A stretch of DNA of 64,000 nucleotides from Salisapilia sapeloensis (GCA_023334545.1 JAADVB010000003.1:114317-178316), one strand, 5' to 3'; positions 30,974 to 45,128 are shown, numbered from the stretch's first letter. Translations and numbers: made by a program. The notes: generated by a model from the sequence alone, not told the origin.

Positions 30974-31974
30974 ATGGGTGAAAACGATAAGAGCGCAGAT
31001 GTGAACGCTATGCTTGGCACGACGACCCAAATCGGGGGTTCTGTACTGAATGCTGGACCGACGGGCAACGGTCTCGTCGAAAAGTATGTCTGTCGTGCTG
31101 TATTAAATGTACGCTCGTACTGATATGAATAACGTAGCGCCGAATATGGGAAATTGCCTCCTTTGAACCCAGATGACCTCAAGTCGCCAGGACCTCCGCC
31201 GTCGGCTGCGGATAAGGTGACGAACAAGTCGGAGGCGATTTCCATTCGCGAAGTCTGGGAAGAACTCAAAGCAAAAACGCATGAAATGTATGGGTTTAAG
31301 TATATACTAGTTGTGTGCGTTACTGACTTGTATGGAATAGGATCATGGGCTCATCCGTGTCGGGAGTCTTATCCGCTATGCGAGTGATCAATCTCGTCAT
31401 GGCCGGGTGCATGGTGGCGCTCACCGTGACCACAATCGTAACGACGGACTCTGCGTTTTCCGTCATGGCAGACGCCCTTGCGATCCTATACACCATGTAT
31501 CTATATAAATTTTCATATATCTGATCCAGTCGCTGACCTTATGATCTGCAGCTTTTTCGCGCTCTTACTCATCGGATATGAGCTCCGGACTTCGATGGTC
31601 GATGCCTGGTTGCGAGAAAACTATGGGTTCATGTACAACCCGTGGGGCCGTTGCCTCTTCCTCTGCATGTACGTCGCCTAGTGCACCGATATGGTGGCCT
31701 GATCTTACTGTTTGACTAGGATTTCTATCTTTCCGATCGGTATGATGGGCCCGTATGGCGTCATCGTGTCGTTTATGGGCTTTGCCAACGGCTACTTTAA
31801 CTTTTTCGTCATCACCAAGGTGCTTTTTTCCTCTTCAAGGAATTTCGTACGAGTATAAAACTAAATTTTCTCTAGCATCCGTCTTTTACGCGTGGTGTGC
31901 CGGACTATGCGCCACCATCGCCGACGCCACGAAGCCAGCATACGGACTCTCAGCCGGAAGATACGACGGTCTAA
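30974..31974 (+). CDS. COPI-associated / TVP15-like membrane protein
   Basis: Six exons: 30974-31083, 31138-31287, 31341-31496, 31552-31668, 31720-31819 and 31876-31974; 732 nt, 243 aa. The N-terminal 90 residues are soluble and proline-rich. Four hydrophobic segments follow (from MRVINLVMAG to GVIVSFMGFANGYFNFFVI). The pattern and the block LRENYGFMYNPWGRCLFLCMI match the COPI-associated family that includes yeast Golgi Tvp15. It probably resides in Golgi membranes. Introns are 51-56 nt and each junction restores a codon. Family call by pattern; no search was run. Confidence 0.72.
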
Positions 31975-32629
31975 GATGCATGCACCGTTTCCTTTTATAA
32001 CTTGAACGGAAACCTTTGGCTTTTTTCGTTTGCTTTTTTCAATAGTAATCTCGTTCCAGTGGTGTTTCAGAGAGCAATTTTTCAGCATTGGAGCATGCTT
32101 CTTTCCACTCGCGTGTCTTTGTCGTGTCACGGCTGCCACAGCAAGACGGCTGCTATCTTTAGTTGGAATACAATTGCTAGTACGGTAACGACAGAGTGCC
32201 AGGTTGGAGTATCTCCAAATTTCCCATGATCGCATTTGGCAACTTCTCGCATCTTTTTTCCGCTTTTTTTGAAAAAATTGAGCAAGGCGCGACCATCTTC
32301 CACTTGGTAGAAAAAGCGTCCATGTTGGACTGCTAGTCATGAAAAAAGTGGTCGCAGATACAAACGGTCAGATCTCGTCATGTGTTCCCACAATTTCGAG
32401 TCGAGTTTGCCGTCCATCTTGCTAGCTTATCACAATTTACGACAAGTGGCGACAGCTTCTTCGTGGGTTCAAGTAAGATATCAATTTCAGCCAATCCAGA
32501 AGACAAAATCCAGTTTCAGCCAATCTCAGACGCACGCACAAATTTGAAGCGGTCGAAAATTTCTATACGAGGATAAGGCTGACTGTCAGTTCGCTATTTA
32601 CATCCAAGTGCACACTTCCACAAGCAAAC
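31975..32629. other. Intergenic region with paired TTTCAGCCAAT elements
   Basis: About 655 bp without a supportable gene. The 11-mer TTTCAGCCAAT occurs twice, at 32485-32495 and 32514-32524, 106-145 bp upstream of the next ATG. The same 11-mer occurs at 44430-44440, upstream of frataxin. A short inverted pair GCGACCA/TGGTCGC sits near 32290 and 32350. The paired CCAAT elements are probably promoter parts. Confidence 0.5.
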
Positions 32630-33103
32630 ATGCTGTCTACCGCACAATACACGCCGTCCGCCCATGCAAGCAGTCGTAGTCCAGCTAGAAAACGCCTGCA
32701 CACAGAATCCGACCCGGTGCCCAATTGCAAACGTCCGCGCAGATGCTCGGAGCTCGAGTTTGAGGAAATTTTAGAGGAAGCCAATGTCATTCGGGAAGAG
32801 CTTGAGCTCCTCATCTTGGTCTCGAGCGACTTGTGCCAAGATCTCGGCGCCGACCCAGCCGTTGTGCAAGACTACGCCAAGTCTCTGCGCGCGATCGACG
32901 GATTACTGGCCTCGACGGCACAGCTGACCGAGAGGCAAGTGCTGGAAGTCGTGCAATCGATGATCGCCATGACCCAGTACCTTTGCCACACACACTACCA
33001 CGACTTTGCTCTGATCGAGATGCAAGATGAACTACGCGCTTGCCGTGACCATGTCATGCGTTTCGTGTGCCAGTACGCATCCATCCTCGGGCTTTCGCAT
33101 TAG
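32630..33103 (+). CDS. 157-aa protein, unknown function
   Basis: A single exon. The first 40 residues are basic and Ser/Pro-rich with a nuclear-signal-like RKR...CKRPRR. The rest is predicted helical, with an acidic Leu-rich stretch (EFEEILEEANVIREELELLILV), and ends in a Cys/His-bearing helix (CHTHYHDFALIEM). No family recognised. It could be a small nuclear regulatory protein; that is only inference from composition. It is convergent with the COQ8 gene, 49 bp away. Confidence 0.55.
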   Translation: MLSTAQYTPSAHASSRSPARKRLHTESDPVPNCKRPRRCSELEFEEILEEANVIREELELLILVSSDLCQDLGADPAVVQDYAKSLRAIDGLLASTAQLTERQVLEVVQSMIAMTQYLCHTHYHDFALIEMQDELRACRDHVMRFVCQYASILGLSH

Positions 33104-33152
33104 ACTTGATAAAGTAAATTAACTGTACCAATAACTTTTGAAGCATTTGCAT

Positions 33153-35898
<2,746 letters not shown>

Positions 35899-36044
35899 CT
35901 CCATTGATTTACAATTCGAGTCCCATTTGATACCATTTTGACTAGCTTTTACCTCGAATGCATGCTTTAAACTGCATAAAGCAATAGAAATTCCTTTCCA
36001 GACGATCCCAATATACTATCCAGAACCGTTTCATTATCCTTCAC

Positions 36045-36086
36045 ATGAACGTGACCACTCGCGACCATCAATCTCGGACGTCATGA
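36045..36086 (+). promoter_or_regulatory. Upstream ORF overlapping the next start (ATGA)
   Basis: An upstream ATG at 36045 opens a 13-codon frame whose TGA (36084-36086) overlaps the ATG of the 898-aa gene (36083-36085). Ribosomes that translate the small ORF would end exactly on the main start, so it may damp or couple translation. Whether it is in the mRNA is not known. Confidence 0.4.
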
Positions 36087-38779
36087 ATGAGCTTAAACTC
36101 CCAAACAGTGCTGCTGAAAAGGATCTGAAGCAGTGGTCACCGAACCACTACCGTGTCCTGTATTGTGTGAGTCGATACGCTCAGCAGACAACGAGTCGAA
36201 ATCGAAGAGGCAGCTGGCTACGACGTCTTGCTCTCCTCACGTTGATCTATGAAGGTATTGAAAACAACAGCCTCTCATTCGTCTGTGCCCCACACCTGGT
36301 ATGGCTTTCCATCGATCATCAAACGGAACGGAGGTGGCTTCGATTGTCGCAGGATGCACAAACAGTGATCGATGACCTGGTGGAAGGCCGTCTCATGAAC
36401 GGGTTGAAGATGTCTTCGATCGACTGCCAACCTGTTACGGCGTACCAGGTTTCCACACAAGGAATGAACGTTTTGGAACATATACCACAGCATATCAAGG
36501 ACGAAACGGATCTCTTCATTCGAAGTGACCCATCTTTAATCCCGGCGTCTTCATCTGAACAAGGTGGACGACCACTCTTGCATGTAAAGTATGAAAAAGA
36601 AGCATTCCAGCTCTACTCTTGTGGACACCAAATCAAGACGAGTCGTATCACCGAGATTGATGACATCTCCTATGTTTCCAGTCCGTATGTACCAGCTTGT
36701 GTTCGGTCAAACTTTTTACCACAAGTCCAGTCTACATGCAACAGTCTGCGTGCAGGTGAGTCTGCACGAGGCCAGAGCTTTTTTATCACACCTGTTCGAC
36801 AGGACTTGACATTGTCCAAAGTGAATGCACTCATTGGGGAATGGATTCCCTTTGGTGCGAATCAAATAGCTGCTTTAAACGAACGTTTGGGATCGCGAGA
36901 CCGTTGTCAAGGTGGTCTATTCAGCTCCAAAATAGATGAGCATCCGACGCAAACACAACTCGAAGTTCCACCAGGATTGACTCATGTTAAGATTCTAGAT
37001 TATGATTCGACCAACTTTATCAACTTTGAGGCGGTCATTAACTACCCAGAGCAAGAAGGTGTCATCCAAATCGAACACTTCGGTGTCCATTTACACATTA
37101 CTGGCGAATTGCTATATGGTGTGAAAGTGGAGGCCATTATGGACAAATGTGACCGAACGATTCCTCTAGATTATCTCGCTCGATTACTCGTAGATGTCCA
37201 CTTAGATTCGTCTGAAATTATCCGCGACTTGATGACACGGTATCAGCTAAGTGTCCTAGACATGTTGTTCATGGGAAAACCTTGCCAGCGAAACAAGTAC
37301 AACATGGTTCTTGCGGAAGGTATACAGCCAAAGCTGCAGGCGTCCAAGTATTTAGACAATGGCGTCCGAGAAAACCAGATAAAAGCGATTATTGGCGAAA
37401 TCATCGCTTTCTACGACATTACGGATAAAGACATGGTATTTCTCGGGAAGGATGGCTGTCTTTTTATCGGCCCTAGTGCGCATCAACATGAGAATCTCTT
37501 GATAGCACTCGTAGGATTGAATAGTCGCAACATTTTTATTCGCAACTTTTTAGTACGAACGCACGTACTTGATGATACGCTTTCCAACCTTCGCAAGTTG
37601 CTCTGGGAATTTCAATCGAATCCTGAAAACTACGAAGTGGTGAAGAAGGAGCTGAGTGACGCAACTCGTCATACAATCTTGTTGATGGAGAGCTTGCAAT
37701 ACCTTCTTGATTCAGTCGAGAATTTGGATCTACCTCCCATACCAACTAATGTTTCCGGCGAAAAGCTGTACAAGTGTTTAAACTTGTTGGAACGAAAAGA
37801 TAATATTCGCATGCGATGTCAAGACTCTATCAAGCAAATCGAAAAGCTGCAAATGCAAGTAGATTATTTGGTAATCAAATTCGATAACATCACTCGGTTC
37901 CAACTTGTGGATGTCGCACATGAATTCAATCTCAACATTGACCGCATGCTTGCGAGTGGGAAGGCACATAAGCGATTACGACGCTCTGTTGCAACTCTAA
38001 AAGCTTTCTTTGCTGGTAACCTCGCGTTCGACATCATCGACCGAGTCAGTGGTGGGACGTTCCACATTTCGAATCCGGAATGGTTTGAAAAGCTAATCAA
38101 GGAACCTTTCATCGACCCGCCTGGACTCTTCTTCTTTATTAATCTTGCTTTTGTAGCATGCATGTGGGCTGCCGTTCAACTACTGATTAAACATCGATCA
38201 AAGACGCATGAAGCGACGATTATAGTACACGCTCAAGTCTACAAACGTATCCACCTCAGGCCACTCCACTTTTTGGTGCAGGATCGACCTTATATGAAGT
38301 CGTCTACGGATTACGACACAAGTCATACTTGTCTGAAAACTTATCAATGGACGGAACGTGAGTTTCCACATCCTGGAGCTACGACTGATGTGGAGCTTAT
38401 CCTGGAAGAGAGGCATTCACTTCTTCGTTCGATTCGCCTTCAAGTAAATTCGTCGCTGGAAGAAGCTAAACCATTGCAGACTCGAGAACGTCGTCTTTCC
38501 TTCCAAAACTCGTGGCGTAGGACTACACGCATTAACCCGATGCAACCGCTCACCGAAAATAGTGTACTACAAGACTTCACAAATTTACTCCGGAAAGAAG
38601 GTGTCTATCCGGAGCCACAGGCACCTCTTGCTCGACTAGGATCGACCAAACACCTGATTCCAAAGCAGACTCGTAATAGCGATGCACACTTCGCTCGTCA
38701 TCATCGCAGAAGTACATCATCAGTAATAGGCCGTCGGAAGAGTTCAGGTGGATACGTTACCACTCGTCCAGTTCCTTAA
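36083..38779 (+). CDS. 898-aa protein with one C-terminal membrane segment, unknown
   Basis: A single exon starting at ATG 36083. The first 690 residues look soluble: a beta-rich middle and a helical part about 500-660 with heptads (LYKCLNLLERKDNIRMRCQDS). A single strong hydrophobic segment follows at about 690-712, preceded by FIDPPGLFFFINLAF, then a basic Ser/Arg-rich tail of 185 residues. There is no signal peptide. I recognise no family. The overall plan suggests a tail-side membrane-anchored protein; the compartment cannot be told. Confidence 0.6.
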   Translation: MNELKLPNSAAEKDLKQWSPNHYRVLYCVSRYAQQTTSRNRRGSWLRRLALLTLIYEGIENNSLSFVCAPHLVWLSIDHQTERRWLRLSQDAQTVIDDLVEGRLMNGLKMSSIDCQPVTAYQVSTQGMNVLEHIPQHIKDETDLFIRSDPSLIPASSSEQGGRPLLHVKYEKEAFQLYSCGHQIKTSRITEIDDISYVSSPYVPACVRSNFLPQVQSTCNSLRAGESARGQSFFITPVRQDLTLSKVNALIGEWIPFGANQIAALNERLGSRDRCQGGLFSSKIDEHPTQTQLEVPPGLTHVKILDYDSTNFINFEAVINYPEQEGVIQIEHFGVHLHITGELLYGVKVEAIMDKCDRTIPLDYLARLLVDVHLDSSEIIRDLMTRYQLSVLDMLFMGKPCQRNKYNMVLAEGIQPKLQASKYLDNGVRENQIKAIIGEIIAFYDITDKDMVFLGKDGCLFIGPSAHQHENLLIALVGLNSRNIFIRNFLVRTHVLDDTLSNLRKLLWEFQSNPENYEVVKKELSDATRHTILLMESLQYLLDSVENLDLPPIPTNVSGEKLYKCLNLLERKDNIRMRCQDSIKQIEKLQMQVDYLVIKFDNITRFQLVDVAHEFNLNIDRMLASGKAHKRLRRSVATLKAFFAGNLAFDIIDRVSGGTFHISNPEWFEKLIKEPFIDPPGLFFFINLAFVACMWAAVQLLIKHRSKTHEATIIVHAQVYKRIHLRPLHFLVQDRPYMKSSTDYDTSHTCLKTYQWTEREFPHPGATTDVELILEERHSLLRSIRLQVNSSLEEAKPLQTRERRLSFQNSWRRTTRINPMQPLTENSVLQDFTNLLRKEGVYPEPQAPLARLGSTKHLIPKQTRNSDAHFARHHRRSTSSVIGRRKSSGGYVTTRPVP

Positions 38780-38952
38780 GCTTCTTGTCAATAAATTCCG
38801 CTGACAAAGGCTATTCGGCAGCAGTTTCGACTTTGGTTTAGAGACAGATATTTGCATCATCCCACAACTGAAGAAGCACATAGTGGACGCTCATTTCGAC
38901 ATTTGTCCTGCTAATCCACAGTCAAGGCTCTTCGTATTATTTAACACAAGCG

Positions 38953-39432
38953 ATGGATAATCTCGACAGCAGAAATCGATGCATTCTTCAACGTTTCATG
39001 GACAACCAAGTGGCAACATACGCGTTTCGACAGGATCTTGCCAATCACCGACGCCTCCAAGCTGTGTTCCACGTTGTACAAACACCTCATGGAGGTGACC
39101 ATGTCGAAGTCAACATGCCGTCAATTCATGAACATGTCGGCAGTTGTAACCCATTAAGCATCACTAGTGACGACGCAGATGATGGCTATGAAAGTAGTAA
39201 CAGCAGTATCGAGGACCACGCAGATCCGATGGCGATGGGTGCAGTGATCCAGGCACTACAACATCGTCTTCAGGAGGCAAATGATCGATGCTTCGAAAAG
39301 GATGAAAAGATTAGGCAACTCCAAGACCAGGTCAAGCGTCTTGCAAGCGACAGCAATTTTAAAGCAGAGGCAGTCACCGAGTCCAGATCATGCCCAAGTT
39401 CCAACCAGGAACCAGATAGTGTTGCGATATAA
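38953..39432 (+). CDS. 159-aa coiled-coil protein, unknown function
   Basis: A single exon. Residues 1-60 are helical and polar. Residues 70-95 are an acidic Ser-rich linker. Residues about 97-140 form a heptad-like coiled coil (MGAVIQALQHRLQEANDRCFEKDEKIRQL). No family recognised. The stop is 22 bp from the 3' end of the convergent STIL-like gene. Confidence 0.5.
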   Translation: MDNLDSRNRCILQRFMDNQVATYAFRQDLANHRRLQAVFHVVQTPHGGDHVEVNMPSIHEHVGSCNPLSITSDDADDGYESSNSSIEDHADPMAMGAVIQALQHRLQEANDRCFEKDEKIRQLQDQVKRLASDSNFKAEAVTESRSCPSSNQEPDSVAI

Positions 39433-39454
39433 GTTCAAAAATGTATTTACGTTA

Positions 39455-41640
39455 TTACGAGCGAATGGATGGTGCATACTTTCGTTCAATACGTCTCAAG
39501 TCTTCGTCCTCCGAGTCCGAAGGGTAAACGGAGTCGACAGAGAACTTGATGCGAGGTATAGAAAAGCTTTGCATATCTGCCGGCAAGCTCGTGTATGTAC
39601 TCCGAACGTACGTGACGACTGCGCCAGCCTTTCGCAAGTATGATTCGGGGATATCGAGCTGTCGAAGTTGGTCTTCTACATCATCACTACTGGCATATTC
39701 ATCTACATTCGACCTAGGTATCGTCAGGGTATCTACCCTTGACGTTCTCTCTTTCTCTTCAACTTCCAGAGGACATCTCTCCTCCACATTCGTGGCTTCT
39801 GTATCACTCTTAGTTTCCGCTTCATGACGCTCTGCTATTACATTGTCCTGTAAAGTGTCTTGATCGTGTCTTTGCTCTTCATCTTCCTGCTCTGCTCGAT
39901 CATTTTCTGCTGTTGTAATGGATGCTTGATCATCCGCAGATGCATCAAAAGCACTAGAAACATCCAGCTCTTCCTCCGAAAAGAGCGTAAGTCTTTCCTG
40001 GCCGTCACTTCTGCTATGTGTCTCTGATAGCGATGACAGGTCGGACATGTTCGACCGTTTGCTAAGCGACGATAGCTCCAAGCTACTGAGCGAGCTTTCC
40101 TTGTTGTATTCTCCAGATGCCGGAGGTTCGTCCGTCTGATCGCCTACCAAGACATTATCCAAGAGCGCAGCAACGCTATCCGTGTCTTCCATTTGTTCAT
40201 CTTGAGCGTCGTGTACACTCAACACATTCCCAAGAGAGATATTGTCAGTAGTCGACTGCTCTAATTGCTTCTCTTCAGTCTCCACTTGTTCATCTGCATC
40301 TTGCGTCTGTGACGGTTGACTACGAGTTTCACTTCTAGCTGCTGCCAACAACTCCTTTAGTTCTGCAATCTGTTGCTGCATCTCCTGTAACTGTCGTTGT
40401 TGATTTTCCAAGATCTGTTGATGCTGGACTGTAAGTAGCTGCTGGGAGGCACAATAGCCATAGTTTGTATCATGGTTTTTAGGACCATTAGGTTCTGTTG
40501 GTTCCGCTGTTCTGTGTGGATATTGAACAGTATCCTCCTGTTGTCCTACCTCTGTCTGTGTCGCAGCTATTGCCCCTTTCCCAAGCTCTGTACCTCTTGA
40601 TACCTGCCCATATGTGTATTCATAACGTGCTGCCTCTCTTGACTCCTTCTCGACGTTTTCATTCGCCACCGACGGATCATTCTCTTTCTCTTCGGAGCTC
40701 GCGATTGAAGACACTGCACTGTGTTTGGTATCTCCCACATGATCATTTAACGTCGTATTCTGTTCCTCTGTAGAAGACATGGAGTTGTGCTCTGTTGTCA
40801 CCATTCCGTCGCTTACATGTCGTTTATATCGTCGAGTAGGTATTGATTGAACGCTATCGCGTACAATTTCACTAACTTCTTCTTCTGGAAGCCTCAAGCC
40901 TTGTCTTGCCAACTCCCACTCTGCATTGGTCGATCGTACGAGTGACAACTCAACTTGTCCATTAAAGGTGGACGTACCAACTGGGAGAGACTGCCGTCGA
41001 GTATACAATGACGGGTGCATGTCATCTGGATAAGCACATTCTAGGAAACGAGGAAAAGGAGACGCACCACATTCTCGTACGGAATATGCAGACGGGTACA
41101 AGACTATTAAGAATGTGTTCTTACTAGGTGCCACTCGCTCTTTCGCTAAACCAGAACGCAGGAAACGATGGCATGCGAGTAAAAGGTATGGATCAGACAG
41201 CTCACGCTCAGCTGTTGTTTCATCTCGAGTGTCACTTAGATGGATACCGTAGACCCACAGACCGACAAGAGGTTGATCGAGGACGAGCGGATCTGTCTTT
41301 AGCAACGGAACGGCTTTGCGAGCACTGTCGAGCGTGACGTATCCATATCGACGGGATGAAGCAGATTCGCCAAACTCTTGACGAGAAAGGCTTGTGGCGA
41401 GAGGAGTCATGAGAAGAGGGAGGTTACGTATGAGCGAAAGTGAGAGTTGAACGGATGGAAGCACAGCTTCGAGTTGGCACTGTAGCTCCGGTTCATGTGC
41501 GCCGTTGGATACGATAAGAGATATCTATAATTACGTTAGGTTGGGTAGAATGAGTATGCGTATGAAAATTGTACTGGTAGAGAATGGAGGTGAGGCTCGT
41601 TCGAGTCCTCTGTACTTATTTCTTGCACGCGAGTGATCAT
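39455..41640 (-). CDS. STIL: STIL-like centriole duplication protein
   Basis: Two exons: 41575-41640 (from ATG 41640) and 39455-41524, separated by a 50-nt intron; 711 aa. The N-terminal region has the block VPLLKTDPLVLDQPLVGLWVYG and later SDPYLLLACHRFLRSGLAKERV and FLIVLYPS, which I match to the STIL N-terminal domain from memory. A Gln-rich coiled coil follows (near residue 340-380), then a long acidic, Ser-rich tail. STIL (Ana2/SAS-5) loads SAS-6 and is phosphorylated by PLK4 to start a new centriole. Oomycete zoospores have flagella, so centriole genes are expected. No search was run. Confidence 0.65.
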
Positions 41641-41777
41641 GGATTGGTAGATTGTCTATAGTTGATGGCGTTAGTTGGTTCTTTCCATGATGTACTCAAC
41701 GATGACATACCTGCGTCAGTTGCTGATCTTCTGTACGTTGAGATAAATACACTGGAAGCACCCATCCATGTCCTGGC

Positions 41778-42462
41778 TCATCCTAGCTTCTATTTAATTC
41801 CAGTTTTGTATAAATTGCTTATAAAAAGGCTTACGTTTGTCGTTATTAATGTGTTCAAGCAGACTTGGTCTGTGTTTGAATCACTTGCTTGGAGATATGA
41901 GACGACTTGTGGTTCGTCTTCTTGATATCGGTCTCGATGCCGACGCACGAGGACATGCAACTGCTGTAATATTTCTGTCGGAATAGTAAACGTCGGTAAG
42001 CTAGTGCCCATGGAGACTGAGATGCGCCCTCCAAGTACTCTTCGATCCCTGCATACACCGTGTGAGCGAGTACTAGCATCATCATATAAGAAGAGTATAC
42101 CAAAGAACAGATCGAGTGGCAGGGAATTGAATGTCACCAACATGAAATTTCTGTACTGGAGTGTCCTTGATCTTCCGCTCTCGCTTCATGGCTGATCGAG
42201 ATATAGTACGCTCCTGTGGGCCAGACTCTTCGTCGGTCGTATCATCAAAAAATGCTGATACTCGACTCGGTCTCGTCTTTCCATGACTGCATCGAGATCT
42301 ATTATCCAGTTGTGCATGTCTCTGCTTTTGAATGTGTCCATATGCACTCTTCCTCGGGTATATCGCCCGCTCTCCACCTTTTCGGTCGTCCATGGTCCTT
42401 TTGGCGGTCGCGATTTGAATATTGGTTTTTGAGTTTTGTTGGTTTGAAATAAAAAAACTCAT
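41778..42462 (-). CDS. Unresolved small multi-exon gene
   Basis: All three minus frames carry open stretches over 60 codons here, so exons clearly alternate frame, but I cannot choose one model. Model A: exon 42210-42341 (ATG 42341), a 54-nt intron with donor GTACTA, then exon 41835-42155 ending near 41790, about 165 aa. Model B: ATG 42393 or 42462, a basic/acidic disordered protein (FFDDTTDEESG) joined by an intron ending at GATGCTAG into a frame stopping at 41855. No family recognised with confidence. It lies divergent to UVRAG and head-to-tail upstream of STIL. Confidence 0.4.
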
Positions 42463-42547
42463 AAACAGGTTCAGTGCCTGACATCGCCAATCGCAAGCCG
42501 GGCGATCGTTACTATCGAATAGTTCATCGGCTTACGACGACCGGAAG

Positions 42548-44275
42548 ATGGAGCATGGAAGTCAGTGGCATAACACCCCCAGTCAATTGAGGCACTCGGT
42601 CACGCTGAGGCAACTTAATGCGTTCGGTATGCGGAATATTGCGATCGCAGGGACAGCCGGTGGCGACCTCATGGACCTTTATTTCAAACTACGTACGTCG
42701 ATCGAGGAGATTGAATAGTTTAACATGTCATTTACAAGTATGAATAGTTGTCGATGGACGGGAGATGTATAAAAGTGAAGTGGAAGCACAGACACTGAAT
42801 CCCGTCTGGCTCCCATTTGAATTGGAGGAAGCGGTATCGACTGAACTGAACGCTCACCACCTCCTTTCGGCACCATCATTTGAAGTGCATATCATCCAAG
42901 TCCTGCGTCCTTCTAGAGAGCGTCACTCGTTGGAGCTGAAGAACCCATCGGCAGATACGTCTGAACAGCCATTGTTATTAGAATCGTCCGAGGCGGTCGA
43001 TGTCGAAGAGTCTGAGGATTTGGAGGAAGAAGGGTGGCAGCTCAACTCTCGATTCTTTGGAGATACCAATAGGAATGGAAACTCTGTTGGAAGTGTCTAC
43101 GTGAATGAACAAGGAGAAAAGGAGCAACGTATGCTCTTACTCCAATTCCACATGAGAGATTTGGAACCACTTCCAGTACCATTGACAGAGCTAAACAACC
43201 TTCCGTTCAATACGTGTCTATTCGAGTTTAATCACAATTGCTACGTCCATCATGATACGATGGAAATCTTACAGGAAACTAAAGTCTTGGATGCCAAAAT
43301 AGCTCGACGAAAAGGATCGGCGATTAAGATGAAGGAGTACAGTCTCCACGATGGTGTCGATCATCTGCAGCAGTCTCTCCATCTCCAGAGCCAAATTGAC
43401 CGTTTTACAGAGGAGAATAAAGAATTAAAGGAGGAAGCAGGGGCTAAGGTGACGCAAGCTATGCATACGATCGATCGAGACCAGAAGCGTCGGTCGTTGG
43501 AGACGCGAGTGCAGGCATTGAGACAGCAAGTGGAGCAGAAGAAGGAACGTATAAGTCGATTGAAGCTCGTGGTGGATGAAGAGCGGAAGACGTTTGAGAC
43601 AGATATTCACGTCCCGAAGGCGCTGCTCAGCACGATGCACATGGGCATGCGGTATAAGGATGAGAAGCAAGGGATATTAGAACGACGGTGTGAAGTGCTG
43701 CGGACAGCCCATCGGCTGCGGTCGAGACAGGCTGAGCTCGTGCACGGACTGAGTCTCGTGTATCCGATCGAAGCAGATGCGAATGGTGAGTACAAGATTC
43801 GCGACATTCGGCTGTCGACAGCTGATTTAAGTGGCTTTGGTCGTGGAGACGAAGAGTCTGTGTCGACGGCGCTCGGGTATATTGCACATCTGGTGTTTAT
43901 GCTGGGCAAGTATTTGCGTGTGAATCTCCGGTATCAGATTAAACCGTACTCTAGTCGGTCGTACGTATGTGACGACGTGAATGAGCCTCAGGAAGAGTAC
44001 CCATTGTACAAGAAAGGGATTGAGAGAGAACGGTATGATCGTGCGATTGGATTCTTACGCAAGGATGTCGAGCAGGTATGTAGTATTACTTGTATATTTT
44101 TATACATTCGATGCTTAGGACGTGGTATTAGATTTTATTCGCTCGCGGCCTCGATCCGACGCAGAATAGTTCCATGTTACGCAGATTGAAAGAGTTGATG
44201 GACACGGAGTCCTTGTGGCTACAAAATGATTTGAAAGCGGACCCGGCCAACCCAGGGGCGCTCATGGCCAAGTAG
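42548..44275 (+). CDS. UVRAG: UVRAG / Vps38-like subunit of the class III PI3-kinase complex
   Basis: Three exons: 42548-42692, 42748-44075 and 44132-44275; 1617 nt, 538 aa. The start has LRQLNAFGMRNIAIA, then a C2-like part with YKSEVEAQTLNPVWLPFEL. Coiled coils follow (about 255-330). The BARA-type C-terminal domain has ALGYIAHLVFMLGKYLRVNLRYQI and YPLYKKGIERERYDRAIGFLRKDVEQ. This is the UVRAG pattern, distinct from ATG14. UVRAG with VPS34, VPS15 and Beclin 1 makes PI3P on endosomes. The 56-nt last intron uses the acceptor GTATTAG and restores a conserved frame. Confidence 0.85.
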
Positions 44276-44400
44276 AAGTGTGTTGTCTGGAAAAAAATCA
44301 AAACTGCTTTGAATGTACACAATCGATTCGATCTTGATATATAAAGCTACTTTTGTTCATGAAAAAGTAGTTTTGATATTAAAAGTGTTGTCGTCCTATT

Positions 44401-44445
44401 TTCAACCAATCAACATGTCGAATTTTGAATTTCAGCCAATTGATG
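44401..44445. promoter_or_regulatory. CCAAT elements upstream of frataxin
   Basis: CCAAT occurs at 44406-44410 and again inside TTTCAGCCAAT at 44430-44440, 38-72 bp upstream of the frataxin ATG. Same 11-mer as near 32.5 kb. Confidence 0.5.
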
Positions 44446-44477
44446 AGATAAACATCATGTTCGACCAGTAAGTGAAA

Positions 44478-45094
44478 ATGCGTCGACAGGTAGTCCAAGG
44501 TGTGCGTCGCATGCTTCAGAGCAGAGCGATCGCTCCATCTCTTCGTCGTAGTGCATTGCAGCAACGTTGCAATGTCTTAGCATCTACTCGTCAGCTAAAA
44601 AGCGACTGGAGTAATCAATTCGCTTCGTTTTCAACGGAAGATGACGATGTCATGCCAGAGAATGAGTATGTCGAACTCGCGGACGATACGCTAGATGACA
44701 TTGTCAATTGGCTTGATGGCGTGGAAGAAATGCTAGAGGACCCTGACATTACCTACTCCGTACGTCTCCACTAGATTCCAACAGGACAATAGTATCTAAA
44801 CGTATACAATGCATATGTAGCAAGGCGTACTGACCATCGACCTGGGCGACGTCGGCACATGGGTACTCAATCGTCAGATCCCAAACCGACAGATTTGGTG
44901 GTCTTCTCCCATCAGGTACCCAACCTTCCATTTATAACTGTCTACAAGTACTCATATAAGAGACTAGTGGTCCTCGTCGCTACGAGTATGATCCCGAGAC
45001 GAAGACGTGGCTGAGCACTCGTGAAGGCTTAGAGCTCAAGAGTCAACTGCACGAGGAGATAGCTGATGCGACTGGTATCCAAATCTTCGAATAA
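44478..45094 (+). CDS. FXN: Frataxin
   Basis: Three exons: 44478-44759, 44821-44915 and 44968-45094; 504 nt, 167 aa. The first 60 residues are Arg/Gln-rich without acids: a mitochondrial presequence. The mature fold has the acidic first helix ([20 protein letters not shown]), the sheet block [29 protein letters not shown] and the C-terminal helix. The WVLNRQ...QIWWSSP block is diagnostic. Frataxin helps the Nfs1-Isu complex build Fe-S clusters in the matrix. The start is the second ATG in the frame context; an upstream GTG is not used. Confidence 0.95.
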
Positions 45095-45128
45095 ACCAAA
45101 CGTCCATGACAAGTGCTTGCCTTATTAT

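Noticed and set aside
41662-41925. 87-codon plus frame opposite the small gene near 42 kb
   Set aside because: Overlaps the better supported minus-strand exons and has no motif; kept only as a caution in that entry.
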